Positions 26,712 to 37,000 of a DNA stretch of 64,000 nucleotides are shown piece by piece (positions within the stretch are counted from its first letter, which is position 1; every line of letters begins with the position of its first letter). The notes below the pieces were generated by a model. The model saw nothing but the letters and a program-made list of their open reading frames with translations. It was not told where the DNA came from and made no database searches. Both the position numbers and the translations under genes were made by a program. The stretch spans positions 13,475,433 through 13,539,432 of the forward strand of contig NC_132894.1 in the NCBI RefSeq assembly GCF_030463535.1, in the 5' to 3' direction. The stretch comes from Salminus brasiliensis. Taxonomy: Eukaryota; Chordata; Actinopteri; Characiformes; Bryconidae.

Positions 26712-29700
26712 GTGAGTGTGTGTGTGTGCATGTCTGTCTTTGGGAAAGTGAGGCCCTGTCTGAGAGGTTCTTGGTCTTTCTTATCCTCTTTCGTCAAGTC
26801 TTTTGTTTGCTTTCTCCTCTCCTCTGCACTAAATCTAGTTGGTCTTACAGAGGAGACAGACAGCCCCCTTATACACAGTGTCTCATGGAGTCCTGCATTT
26901 GTATTCATCAGAACATCAGCTGACACTTCACTAAATCTTTTTTTTCTCAGTTGACCTGATTACAATGGACGACTCTCATTAATTCAGACCTTTAAGATTC
27001 ATTCAAATGGAATGGTAGTACACTGTTGTTATTGAGAAGTTTTTACTGTTTTAAAGGTAAAACCTTATTTCTCAGCTTTATTTCTCGGATCCAAATAGTA
27101 CTCTGGAGCAAGCATGATTGTTTTTTTATTTAGTGTAAATGTGTTAACTTGTATGTCTTTTGGGCTGATTAAAATGTGTTCAAATCAAGTCCTGTGTACA
27201 ACCTCATGCATCCTTTATTATTGCAAAAATAACCATACCTAGGCATATTGCAGTTACAATATCCAGCAGACAGTTCCACTTGTGGGATCTGAACTTTCAG
27301 CTACAGTCAGCTTTAATTCTTCTGATTTATAAAATCTGTCCACTGATGAGGCTATCCACAACATACAGTGCATCCCTAAAAAATTCCTACCCCTCGAGTA
27401 GTGCTGGCTCAGCAGTTAGAGCACCAGGATATTGATGACAGGGTTGTAGGTATAATACCCGGGCTCAGCAAGTTGGCACTGTTGGGCCCCTGAGCAAGGC
27501 CCTTCACCCTCCCTTAACTCTGGCCGCAGCAGCAATGGCTGCCCATCGCTCCGGGCATGTATGCTCACTGTCACTGTAGGTGTGTGTGTGTGTGTGTGTG
27601 TTTCACTGCACTGTAGTGTTTCACTGCAACTGCAGAAAACTTCCTGTTTAATTAGATATAATGCAGCAAATTCCAAATCTTTTGCTAATTGTATTGCAAT
27701 ATAATATTTTTCTGATATCGCCTGGGAGATAAAGTGCTTATGTTTTGTGTTGTGCAGGTTTTTTGGAGGCTTTTTCCTGGACATAAAGCGCAAGGCACCA
27801 CACTACCTGTCTGACTATACTGATGCCCTCAGCCTGCAGTGTTTAGCGTCTTTCCTCTTTCTGTACTGCGCCTGCATGTCTCCCGTCATCACTTTTGGAG
27901 GCCTGTTGGGAGAAGCCACAGAGGGTCGCATAGTGAGAGCATATTTCACTGCATATTTCACCACACACTGGTGTATATATACTAAGTAGTATGTGTGTAT
28001 ATATATCGTTGCTGTCCGATGAAAAACATATCTCTCCAAAATGGTGACAGCAGCGATGTACAGAATATCATGTGTATATGCACAATAGTTTACCATATGC
28101 ACTGCATCATGCAGCCCATGATCTCTGTCTCTTTCTCTCTTAGAGTGCCATAGAGTCTCTGTTTGGTGCCTCTATGACTGGGATAGCATACTCTCTGTTT
28201 GCTGGGCAGCCTCTCACTATCCTGGGTAGCACTGGGCCTGTCCTGGTATTTGAGAAGATCCTCTTTAAATTCTGCAAGTGAGTTTCGGCATTGGTTAACA
28301 GTGGCAGGGATGGCTCAATATGCAGAGCATTGAGTTATTGATCACAGGGTTGTGGGTTTGAAACCCAGGTCCACTAAACTTCCGCTGTTGAGCCCTTGGG
28401 CAAGGCCCTTAACCCTCTAACAACATCAGCAGTGCATTCAGAGACTTGTTGTCGGTGTTGTCCTTTTAACCTTTAAATTTGACCAAATGTACTAGCTACT
28501 GTGTATTGGCTTTTAACTGAATGCACTGTGTTTGTTACAAACTGACAGGCTTGGATAGATCAAAGTAAATGCAACAACAGCATTGAGAATTCCTGTCTTT
28601 GAATAGAGGAGTAGATTAAAAAATAGAAAAAAAGTTTTTGGACATTAAAGGTTAACATGCTTTGTTATATAGTATGACTCTGTTTTAGTTATTGGGCCAA
28701 TATATAGATCATAGCTATAATGCAGTGCTGATATCTGGAAGTTTTAATATAGTTTCATAATACTTGATTCATCACAAACACTGTGTGTGTTTCTTTAGGG
28801 AATATGGGCTGTCCTACCTCTCCTTGCGTGTGTGTATTGGGTTGTGGACAGCTTTCTTCTGTCTGCTGCTGGTTGCCACGGACGCCAGCTCGCTGGTGTG
28901 TTACATTACGCGGTTTACGGAAGAAGCCTTCGCCTCGCTCATCTGCATCATCTTCATCTACGAGGCTTTAGAGAAACTAGTGCACTTGGGAGAGCACTAC
29001 CCCTTCAACATGCACGGTGACCTCAACAAGCTCACACAGTACTCGTGAGTATGCAAGCAAACACACAAGAAAAACACCAGTTAGAATGTGTTTGACTTAA
29101 ATATATATCCTCTTAACTGCTTTTATACATTTTCCCCCTTCAGCTGTGTGTGCACAGAGCCAGAAGAGCCAAGCAACGGCACTCTGCGCTACTGGCAGGA
29201 GAAGAACATCACTGCCTCTGAAGTGGACTGGCTAGGCCTGGATGTCAAGGTGAGGAGTGGACAAGAACACGGCAGTGGGCGAAAGCTATTTTGTGCCACC
29301 CTGTTGAGTGCAAGACATGCAGAGTGCATTGAATATCAACCAATTCATGTCGGGCTGTGATGTGTGCTACTGGTGTAAACACTTAATAATGTAGATTTAG
29401 ACAAACTAGTATAGTTAGTGTACGTTTTCTCCTAGTAAACAATGTTACAAAGTACAGCATCAGCGTTACAGTGCCAATCCCTACAGCGTGCATTTTCTCT
29501 GATGATAAATCAGAGATTTAAACCTTTTTACTGGAGAGCAGATCTATGTCTCTTTGTTGCACTTGCATGAACCGCAGCATTTTTTTAATTGTTCCAGGTG
29601 GCCTGAAAAGTATGCATGTAATATTTTGTTTATATAACCGATAAGTCATTTCTGTTTTCTTCTATTGCAAAATGACTGTACCAAGGCAATGCTTAAATAA

Positions 29701-30466
29701 AGGCCAAGCAATAAAACCAGTCACATGAAAAAAGATGAAAAGAGATGAAAAGAAGGATAATTTGCATCACAGTATTCCATCTACACATACACTACTGTCC
29801 AAATGTTTGAGGACATCCCTTCTAATAAATGCATTTGGCTACTTTAAGTTTCACTCATTGCTGACACAGATGTACTCAAATGTACACCTACAGCTTGTCT
29901 AGTGCCTGTGGAGAGAAAGTATTGCCAATAGATTAGGACTCTCTGGAGCAGATTAACATCAACCTATTGGCACCATGCCTAATGCCAAGAATGAGCTAGA
30001 GGGGTATACAGCCCTCCAGCATTGAGCTGAGGAGCAGTGAAACTGTGTTCTCTGGTATGGTGCTGCTTTATTCAATACTTTTCAGAATGATGTGGGCAGT
30101 TGAAGATGAGGTGGGGTGGTGATCATCCAACATCCCGATCATCCAAATCCTCATCCTCACAGCAATGCTCCAAAATCTAGTAGGAAGCCTTTCCTGGACA
30201 GTAAAGACAGTTCATCTCAGGTGTATGCTTGTTCACAAGAAGTTATTAAATTACTTAGGGATACTTCAGGGATGTATGCTTCTCCACCATCAACTACTCT
30301 GAATGAATGTTTACATCCTTTGATGATTGCAATATGAAAATGTGGACTTTCCATTTACTCTAAGCCATATTGTCAGACATGATGTTAATACTCTGCTTTT
30401 GGCACTTCCCTGAGGCTAACGTGTTGAAGCTTTCAGTGCATTTAACAATCACTAACGTACACTGAC

Positions 30467-30523
<57 letters not shown>

Positions 30524-33500
30524 GAGGAAAATGTGGGTAAGCACAATAGAGAGAGGGATGGAGAGACAGAAAGTGTTACACAGCATCCTCCCTCATCACT
30601 CTGCTACAGACATGTGTTTCCCGCTGGCTCAGAGCAGAAACTCAGAGCTTAAAAGAGTAAATCCTCTCCTGGTTCACTCCAGTTCATTCTCACTCCTGCT
30701 GCCTCATATTTTAGCTGTTGCACACACATACACACGCTGCAGCAACCCAGGAACTAATCCAACAAATCCCCAACCCTCTCTGATTATTTCAGCAAGACAC
30801 TATATTGTCATGTTCCAGTGTCACCATAGATAAACACTCTTTTACTGAGATCTGTAAAAAAACAGCACTAACAGCAGTATGGTGTGGATTCTCTGTGCTG
30901 CTGTGGTTTGCAGGGCTGTGTGATGCACAGGGGAGAATTCCAGGGCACCGCCTGTGGCCATCACGGCCCTTACATCCCTGATGTGCTTTTCTGGTCGGTT
31001 ATCCTGTTCTTCTCCACTGTCGCCATGTCCTCCTTCCTTAAAGAGTTCAAGACCAGCCGTTACTTCCCCACCAAAGTAAGTGTGTGCGTTTGCTTGTGTG
31101 TCATCATTTGTGCAGAATATTGCACATGTCTCTGTCTGACCTTGGCTGTTTCCTGCCACAGGTGAGGCAAATCATCAGTGACTTTGCGGTCTTCATCACC
31201 ATCGCCACTATGGTGGGGATTGACTTCGCTCTGGGAGTTCCATCTCCAAAACTGCAGGTCCCCAATGTGTTTAAAGTGAGTTTCCCAGAATAAAAATCAT
31301 CACAGTTGCATAGTGCCCATAATATTTGCCTTTTTAAAGACAGTACTTTTAGTGAATCGCCTCAAATTTGTATTCATTTTGGCTAGATATCCATATCCAT
31401 CTAGTTTTTAGTGTGACAGTCTACCTGGTCCATACATAAGGATTCTGTGTACATATCTGACCTCAAAACCCCCTGCAGCCAACCAGAGACGACCGTGGCT
31501 GGATCATCAGCCCTCTGGGACCAAACCCGTGGTGGACGGTCATCATCACCTTCATCCCAGCACTCCTCTGCACCATCCTCATCTTCATGGACCAGCAGAT
31601 CACTGCTGTCATAATCAACAGGAAGGAACACAAATTAAAGGTAGATAGACAAGCTTAGTCACACACACATATGCTTCCTATCTGACAAATACACCCATAG
31701 TATTTGTTACCCTTTGTGCATGTGTGTGTCTCTATAGAAAGGCTGTGGGTACCATCTGGACCTGTTTGTGGTGGGCGTGATGCTGGGGGTGTGCTCAGTG
31801 ATGGGCCTGCCATGGTTCGTAGCTGCCACAGTGCTGTCCATCTCGCACGTGAACAGCCTAAAGCTGGAGTCAGAGTGCTCAGCCCCAGGAGAGCAGCCCA
31901 AGTTCCTCGGCATCAGGGAGCAGCGCTTTACCGGTCTCATGATCTTCCTGCTTATGGGCTGCTCTGTGTTTATGACCTCAGTCCTTAAGGTCAGTGACGT
32001 ATTATGTGAGAGATGCATCTTTTTTCTACGTAAGAAATGTAATGTGGTTAATGTGGAGCTTTTTTTTTTGTGTCTCTAGTTCATTCCAATGCCTGTGTTG
32101 TATGGAGTTTTCCTGTACATGGGAGCATCCTCTCTCAGGGGAATACAGGTAATGTTCTTTAACTGGTACAAGCCTTATACATCAGTCACCATAACTTTCT
32201 CCAAAGCGCACACCATTAAATTAGCCAAGATGCATCATAGGTCTGAGTTTCATCCCATGGTGAAGGATCCCATGTTTTCTGTTCTGTGCACAGTTCTTTG
32301 ACCGTCTGAAGTTGTTTGGGATGCCAGCGAAACACCAGCCAGACTTCATCTACCTGAGACACGTTCCTCTGAGGAAGGTTCACCTCTTTACCATCATTCA
32401 GCTCAGCTGCCTGATCCTCCTTTGGGTCATCAAAACCTCCAGAGCTGCCATTGTTTTCCCCATGATGGTAAAACAACCTACTCATTTTGTGTTAGCGGGA
32501 GTGGGAAATGAGAGAGGCGGACTCTATGGACTGTAATGTAGTACTAATTCCGCACTGCTGTGTTGTGTCTGTGTTTGTGTGTGTGCAGGTCTTAGCACTG
32601 GTTTTCATCCGTAAGCTGCTGGACTTCATCTTTACTAAGAGGGAACTCAGCTGGCTTGACGACCTCATGCCTGAGAGCAAGAAGAAGAAACTAGAAGATG
32701 CACAGCAGGAGGTGTGGTGCTACCTATTTCCATCCAGTCCAAATAGTAAATAGACTCAGTCCTCTTGATTTTTCTGTTCTGTCATTGGCAGCAAAAGAGC
32801 AATCAGCATCTGTCCATAGAAAGACTGTGGGGACCTTAAACTTTCCATTGAGGATAAAGAAGGTTATGGATGATTACAGACGAGTATGAGAACACCTTGG
32901 ATGTTGAGTGATGATGTCTGTTTACTTTTAGGAGAATCAGAGTGTGATGGTAGAAGATGAGGGAATTGTGCAGGTGCCACTTGAAGGACATTACAAGTAA
33001 GAAAAAAACAAAACAAAACGTATACACTTGAAATATATTTCTAGCCTCAGACCTGACTTAATCAACTCTGGACCTCGAATCCAAGAGATTTTGTAATCAT
33101 TAGTAGTTTATTGAACTGTGACTGGATCTAATGCGCTTGAGTGGGGAAAACTTGCGACTATATAGAGACATAGAGAAGATGTTTCTTGCTGGACTGGAGC
33201 TGTGAAACAAACACTGCCCTATAATATATATTATCTGCCAGTGTTCACAAGATCCAGGACTAGAAATAAAATCTAAGGTCCAGAGCTGATACAGGTTATA
33301 GTTCCCTTGTTTTAAATAGGTGGAGGAGTCCTGTAATTAGAATGCACTGCCTTTTCCTGTGTTGTTTTAAGGGACGACCCCTCATCAGTCAACATCTCGG
33401 ATGAAATGACCAAGACCTCTTTTGGAAATGTCTGGAAAAGCCTCAATACAGATAATGGCAAAAAAGATCAAAGCGCAAAAAGGTTTGAATTCAGAATTCA

Positions 33501-35893
33501 TTCTGCATTTCAGTATTGCTGTATAATACATTACATTTACATTTCTACACTGCACCTGTAACTTGTAACTGCACCTAGCTAATGTCCCAAAGGAACACAC
33601 ACATGTAGTAATGCTATGTAATCACTCATGTATAGGTTCACTGATGGTTATTTTACCTCACTATATTCTCATCGTTGCAATGTATAACTCAGAAATATGA
33701 TACTGTAGTTTTTGCACTGTTTCATACATCTTTTTGTGCAAATTTTAAACCATATTTCCCAGTCAAACAAATTCCAAGTTTTTTCACTCTTTGTGCTGCT
33801 TATGTGCGAGTGTGAAGTGTTAATCTGGAGCTTTATTCCCCTGAACGTCATTCGAGCTTCCTTACCCTCCTCTCCTCTTTCTCAAACTGTAATTAAGCAG
33901 GGTTTCCCTAAGTATCTCTGTCATATCTTGACTGAATTTCTCATCCCATGTTACCCATTAGCTCCCTTTCCTAACCTCTCAGCAGCTGACTTTCCAAAGG
34001 TAAGGTCTGCCCCAAAGTCTTTTTTTTTTTTGGTTTTGTTTAAGCCCATCTATAACTCGTCACAATAACTGGTCACTTCGATCAGCATCTTTTTTTTTTT
34101 AATCATAATTGGCTGTTTTGTTGTATTTTCATTTGGAAATAATAACCTCATTTCATACAGTTTCATAACTGTTAAACCACCAAGATATATTTGCATTATT
34201 TTTAACCCCAGTTTGGTTTGAGCGAGAAGCTTAAACCAAATTAACTCATCCTGAAGTGTGAGACTGGGCTACACATGTTCCTTTCCATCCCACTGCTGCT
34301 GGCTCTGATTTAAGTATGTGTTTTGTGTGAGGAGTTTGTTGAGAATGTTAAATGCAAAGCATGGAGAGGAAGGTGCATGCATTTTAAAGTTTGAGGTGAA
34401 GCATGAGCTATCACTCACTGCTTTCATTTACTCTTAAATGTTAACTTACCCTCCACTCATACATTGTATCGTCATGATATTTAAATGGCAGAAGAAAGAT
34501 GAAAAGAAGGAATTATGGTTTTGATATTGTTATTCCATTCTAAGGGTCACAGAGACATTACATCAGAGTTCATTTTAGTACAATTTGTACAATTATTACA
34601 TGGACATGTATGAGGCCCTGTTTACACCTGGTATTACCATCTGTCTGGACTGCTCAGATTACACGTTGACATGACTGACCACATGTTCAGATTTCATTGC
34701 TACTTGGGTAAAGGGTGCTGAGCATATTTAATATTAATAATGATATATTTGAATGTATATGGTGTTTTTCTTAAGGCCAGGTGATATCTGTGATGCTTTA
34801 CAGTATCACAGATAGACTAGATGCACAAATCAACAAGAGCCGTTCAAAAAGTTCAAAAGCTGACAGCAAACAAATTCCTCAAACGCAAGGAAAGAGTGGC
34901 GATGGGCAGACTCCTCTGCCGCTCGGCTGGTAATTCTGCTTTATCACACTTTCAGGGTTCTATATAGAACCATAACAACTTGAGGATAAAAAAAACCCCA
35001 TAACATTTGGATGCTTTGCCTAGTTAAAGCCTTCTTCAGATTGGTGGAAAACATTTTGTGGATGGTTCTATATAAAAAATGGTTCTGTATAGAATGAAAA
35101 TAGTTTCCCTGTCCCTCCCATTTCAGTACGATATAGAATCAGTATGAACCAGTGTCTCTTTTTTCAGACTAACTCTTTATCATGTACATGTACAGAGGAT
35201 CTGAGGATGGAAGTAAAAGAAAGCAGCTGCTTTTTTATTTTTGTTTTATGATATTTTGCCTTATTTTTTACTTACCACTGACCATTTAATTAGTCAAGAC
35301 CAGAGCATGTTAATACCAGGTGTGAACAAGGCCACAGTAATACGCATGCCTCATTCATTGAGTTAGTTCATAATGAAGAGAACTGAAAAAGACCAAAAGC
35401 CACTACATATCAGAGCAGCTCCCCCTATTCAAGCCTTAATGGGCACTGTTTTGTGCACCAAATCTCTTACACTACAATACCAGGACTAAGCCACAAGTCA
35501 GACAAGCTAGAAGCTCAACAAGTCTATCAAATGCATCACCTTGGTATAACATCTTGTCCGGAACGTGTTATGCACTGCACTAAAATGTGCATAACACAGC
35601 CTAAAACGCCGACCCACTTTTCATCTAAAAATGAACAAAATTTGGGGTAAGTTAATGTTTAAGCTAATGGAGTCGGGGTATCAGGGAGCATCTTTGCATG
35701 GTGATTTTGTTCATGTGTATGGAAAATCTCTTTTCTTTGATGCTTCTGTTTCTGAGAGATACTTGCCTTGTCTGAGAGCTTGTCTTTCTTCCCTTCACTA
35801 TCACACTCTAGTTCTCCAGTGGAAGACATCAGGAGACCTGAGAAACACAAGGAGGTCAAGGACAGGGACTTGGACAGGGAAACGAGTTTGTGA
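16094..35893 (+). CDS. slc4a10: slc4a10: sodium-coupled bicarbonate transporter NCBE/NBCn2, 5' incomplete
   Basis: Plasma-membrane carrier that brings Na+ and HCO3- into cells and controls neuronal and choroid-plexus pH. Exons, all joining in frame with GT-AG introns: 16094-16175, 19583-19726, 19842-19983, 22050-22210, 22315-22503, 23769-23857, 24889-25046, 25305-25392, 25480-25626, 26611-26711, 27758-27932, 28144-28277, 28799-29044, 29144-29249, 30914-31075, 31162-31275, 31479-31640, 31738-31989, 32080-32148, 32294-32467, 32589-32711, 32932-32996, 33372-33482, 35812-35893. They give 1,091 residues. Human SLC4A10 is about 1,118 including a short first exon and an optional cassette, neither found here. 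Paralogue choice rests on RNDEEAV and DRGGTRS at the start, [12 protein letters not shown] in the N-domain and [14 protein letters not shown] plus NISDEM in the tail, all SLC4A10-like rather than SLC4A7 or SLC4A8. Whether it is the teleost a or b copy is undecided. Confidence 0.95.
17525..17710 (-). repeat. Dispersed repeat, copy 1 of 3
   Basis: The reverse complement shares TTTCTATTGGTC, CAAGGTTTTTGCAGGA and TGGAAGTC words with copies at 40,240-40,390 (reverse strand) and 46,395-46,590 (plus). Family not assigned. Confidence 0.5.
19318..19334. repeat. Poly-C run of about 17
   Basis: C tract followed by CA repeats, 250 bp upstream of the slc4a10 exon at 19583. Confidence 0.9.
20920..21720 (-). 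pseudogene. Degenerate DNA transposon
   Basis: The reverse strand reads [16 protein letters not shown] near 21,330-21,380, a Tc1-type transposase signature. Flanking words such as CACCATGTTTGACTGTTGG and GACAAGCCCTTATGTTC are common fish repeat text. Many frameshifts. It lies in the slc4a10 intron before the 22050 exon. Confidence 0.6.
21795..22032 (+). mobile_element. SINE/LINE 3' end abutting a slc4a10 exon
   Basis: Shares GACCCACCTCTTCCGAGAG and GACTTGTGTTTAG with the 6,576 copy and ends GTCTGCTTAATGTCATACATG plus TAAATATAAATG. Its tail stops about 17 nt before the exon at 22050. Confidence 0.7.
22829..23145 (+). CDS. slc4a10: Candidate alternative Ser/Pro-rich exon of slc4a10, ends in a stop
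   Basis: A strong acceptor (tttccccttcag) precedes 22829. The reading frame left by the exon ending at 22503 stays open for about 105 codons to a TAA at 23143-23145. The peptide is rich in Pro and Ser ([43 protein letters not shown]). It sits exactly where SLC4A7 carries its large optional Ser/Pro-rich cassette. Used as a terminal exon it would give a cytosolic N-domain protein with no membrane part. A weak internal donor at 22895 (GTATGA) would instead make a 66-nt in-frame cassette. No polyadenylation signal was seen just after the stop. Function unknown. Confidence 0.4.
24090..24310. mobile_element. MITE-like repeat, copy A
   Basis: GCAGTGAAACTGTGTTCTCT and GGTGGGGTGGCATGGTGATC match the element at 29,790-30,260. 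Intronic in slc4a10; no ORF. Confidence 0.6.
25690..26050 (-). pseudogene. Tc1-like transposase fragment
   Basis: The reverse strand reads [17 protein letters not shown], and the plus strand has AAGAAAACATTCCCCACAC and CACCTCCACCTGCCTGCAC, matching the copy at 9,640-9,940. Degenerate. In the slc4a10 intron after 25626. Confidence 0.75.
26098..26330. repeat. Dispersed DNA-transposon-like fragment
   Basis: TTTTTACACGTGCACTTTTAG, GGACAGGTGTGAATACAG and GAGGTGGTCTCAGTCCGG resemble fish repeats with 'gtgtgaacac' and 'ggtctcggtccgg' words. Assigned by resemblance only. Confidence 0.4.
27405..27640 (+). mobile_element. tRNA-derived SINE in slc4a10 intron
   Basis: A-box-like TGGCTCAGCAGTTAGAGCA and B-box-like GGGTTGTAGGTATAATACC at tRNA-like spacing, followed by TGAGCAAGGCCCTTCACCC and a GT run. 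Not a functional tRNA. Confidence 0.7.
27758..32467 (+). CDS. slc4a10: slc4a10 exons for the transmembrane transport domain
   Basis: Ten exons encode the HCO3- transporter membrane domain. Landmarks in order are [57 protein letters not shown], a large extracellular loop between 28990 and 30980, [60 protein letters not shown] and [19 protein letters not shown]. The extracellular loop has four cysteines (two in SCVCTE, then GCVMH and TACGHHG), as in relatives. It has two N-glycosylation sequons, NGT and NIT. The third sequon of human SLC4A10 (NLT just before the third cysteine) is absent, replaced by LGLDVKG at the 29249/30914 junction. All phases agree. Confidence 0.94.
28300..28445 (+). mobile_element. 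tRNA-derived SINE in slc4a10 intron
   Basis: GATGGCTCAATATGCAGAGCA, GGGTTGTGGGTTTGAAACCC and GGGCAAGGCCCTTAACCCTC: the same family and orientation as 27,405, 0.9 kb downstream. Confidence 0.7.
29790..30260. mobile_element. MITE-like repeat, copy B (more complete)
   Basis: Begins ACACTACTGTCCAAATGTTT and includes CACCATGCCTAATGCCAAG, GAGCAGTGAAACTGTGTTCT and GATGAGGTGGGGTGGTGATC. The shorter copy is at 24,090-24,310. Confidence 0.6.
30467..30521. repeat. GA microsatellite
   Basis: About 55 bp of nearly pure AG repeats, 390 bp upstream of the slc4a10 exon at 30914. Confidence 0.95.
32589..35893 (+). CDS. slc4a10: slc4a10 C-terminal cytoplasmic exons ending in a PDZ ligand
   Basis: Exons 32589-32711, 32932-32996, 33372-33482 and 35812-35893 encode the cytosolic tail. 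It contains [52 protein letters not shown] and a basic-acidic end, [16 protein letters not shown], followed by ETSL and a TGA stop at 35891-35893. ETSL fits a class I PDZ ligand. Mammalian SLC4A7 ends in ETSL and one SLC4A10 isoform ends in ETCL, so a PDZ end is expected for the family. The exon at 33372 leaves phase 2, and the 35812 acceptor (after a pyrimidine tract ending in ctctag) restores it exactly. A candidate cassette between them is listed separately. Failure to use the weak donor at 33483 (GTTTGA) would give a different tail. Confidence 0.85.
34785..34814 (+). promoter_or_regulatory. Hairpin over the cassette splice acceptor
   Basis: TATCTGTGAT (34785-34794) and ATCACAGATA (34805-34814) are perfect reverse complements around a 10-nt loop, gctttacagt. 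The loop contains the acceptor CAG at 34801-34803. In RNA this would sequester or present the 3' splice site. Confidence 0.5.
34804..34929 (+). CDS. slc4a10: Candidate 126-nt in-frame cassette exon of slc4a10
   Basis: Between the last two coding exons there is a good acceptor (ctttacag before 34804) and a good donor (CTG, then GTAATT at 34930). The segment is 126 nt, divisible by three, and open in the phase left by the 33372-33482 exon. It would add 42 mostly polar residues (Ser, Lys, Gln rich, with [10 protein letters not shown]) before the PDZ-motif exon. If the donor were skipped, translation would stop at the TAA straddling it. It lies inside an inverted-repeat element, and its acceptor sits in a hairpin, so it could be an exonised transposon or a chance ORF. 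I recognise no homologue of the peptide. Confidence 0.4.
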
Positions 35894-37000
35894 CGTTTCT
35901 TTTGCGTGGTGTTGCTTGTAAAACACAACATAAAAGTATTGTGCCACTATATAGCACCACTCTGTGTTTCACTGTATGTCACTTAAGTTTGCGTGTGCCA
36001 GTCTGTTCTCAGGCACTGTGTAACATTACATGTTTTTTTTTATGTGTGTGAGTTTTGAATGTTTGAGAATGTATGTATGCCATGGAGAGAGGTGTGTTTG
36101 TGTGTGTTGTTACCTTTTTCCAGACGATCCTGTTTCACCTTTAGTAATTTTACATTTTTGAAGCTACTTTTGTTTTAAAATAGTTGTATTTTGTATGTTT
36201 TGTATTTTTTGACAGTAGATTATTATCCTTTTCAAGAATCCTTGTCTTACAGTATAAAAAGAAACAAATTGATCTAGAATTGAACAGTATTTACTGACTT
36301 TTCATCAAGACCTTGACAACTTAGGATAAGGATTTTAACTAAATGTATTATTAATGTAGTTGAAAACAAAATTTGTTAAAAGTTAAAAAGAGTTACATAT
36401 AATATTCATTCAAAATTATTTTCTGAGTTGAAATACGTGTCTATATCAAGTAACCACAGTTCATGTTCATAACTGTGTAATGTCTTTCTGTCTGAATATT
36501 CTGAAATGTGAAACATGAAAAATATTTCATCCACCACTACAGCGTTTTTTAAAGGTACGTCTTTCTACAATTTCCTAGATTTATTATTCAGAATACTGAA
36601 CGTAAGACTTTCAGGCGTTTCGAATACTCGAAGTACTTCGAAGTAGGAGCTGATTCCACATTAACAAGCAAATACTGCCAAAACGTAGGTTTTGTTAAAC
36701 ATTGCTTTTGTTAAACGCTAGGTTTTGTTAAACACTGCCACAGTATTTGGTTAAAGGGTCTGCTTTTTCTGCTCTGTTCGCACTGGTTTAGATCTTTGGG
36801 AAGCAGTTAAGGGAGAAGCTTTCATGTCCTGACCAAACTGTGCACACAAGAATCATACAGACAAGAGATGCAATAATCCTTTTCACAAGAGGGGCATTAT
36901 ATATCATGTATTAACTAGACAAATGACTATCATCTGTACATGCAATGATGTATTTTGTTCATGTGTAATATGTAATAAATAACAAAGTGTATTTAATGTA
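35894..37000 (+). other. slc4a10: slc4a10 3' UTR
   Basis: AT-rich sequence without a convincing ORF follows the slc4a10 stop. An AATAAA polyadenylation hexamer lies at 36974-36979, about 1.08 kb after the stop, so the transcript probably ends near 37,000. An alternative further end cannot be excluded. Confidence 0.5.
36974..36979 (+). terminator. slc4a10: Polyadenylation signal AATAAA, slc4a10
   Basis: First canonical hexamer after the slc4a10 stop that is on the right strand. Assignment is by position only. Confidence 0.45.

Larger units (their letters stand above)
34606..35335. mobile_element. Inverted-repeat DNA element in the last slc4a10 intron
   Basis: Left end GGCCCTGTTTACACCTGGTA and right end (reverse complement) GGCCTTGTTCACACCTGGTA, each continuing TTA then CAT, form terminal inverted repeats with only a few mismatches over about 26 bp. 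The 0.73 kb between contains the candidate cassette exon 34804-34929. No transposase ORF, so non-autonomous. Confidence 0.65.

Noticed and set aside
27405-28445. tRNA genes
   Set aside because: A- and B-box-like words are present but the sequences do not fold into a full cloverleaf and carry SINE bodies; they are tRNA-derived SINEs.
32775-32890. Extra exon of slc4a10 after an acceptor near 32792
   Set aside because: It opens in frame for about 15 codons then stops, and the constitutive exon at 32932 explains the tail; evidence too weak.
16094-35893. Assignment to slc4a7 or slc4a8
   Set aside because: The first visible exon, the [12 protein letters not shown] block and the EDEG..PLEGHY / NISDEM tail fit SLC4A10 better, although some loop residues and the ETSL end recall SLC4A7.
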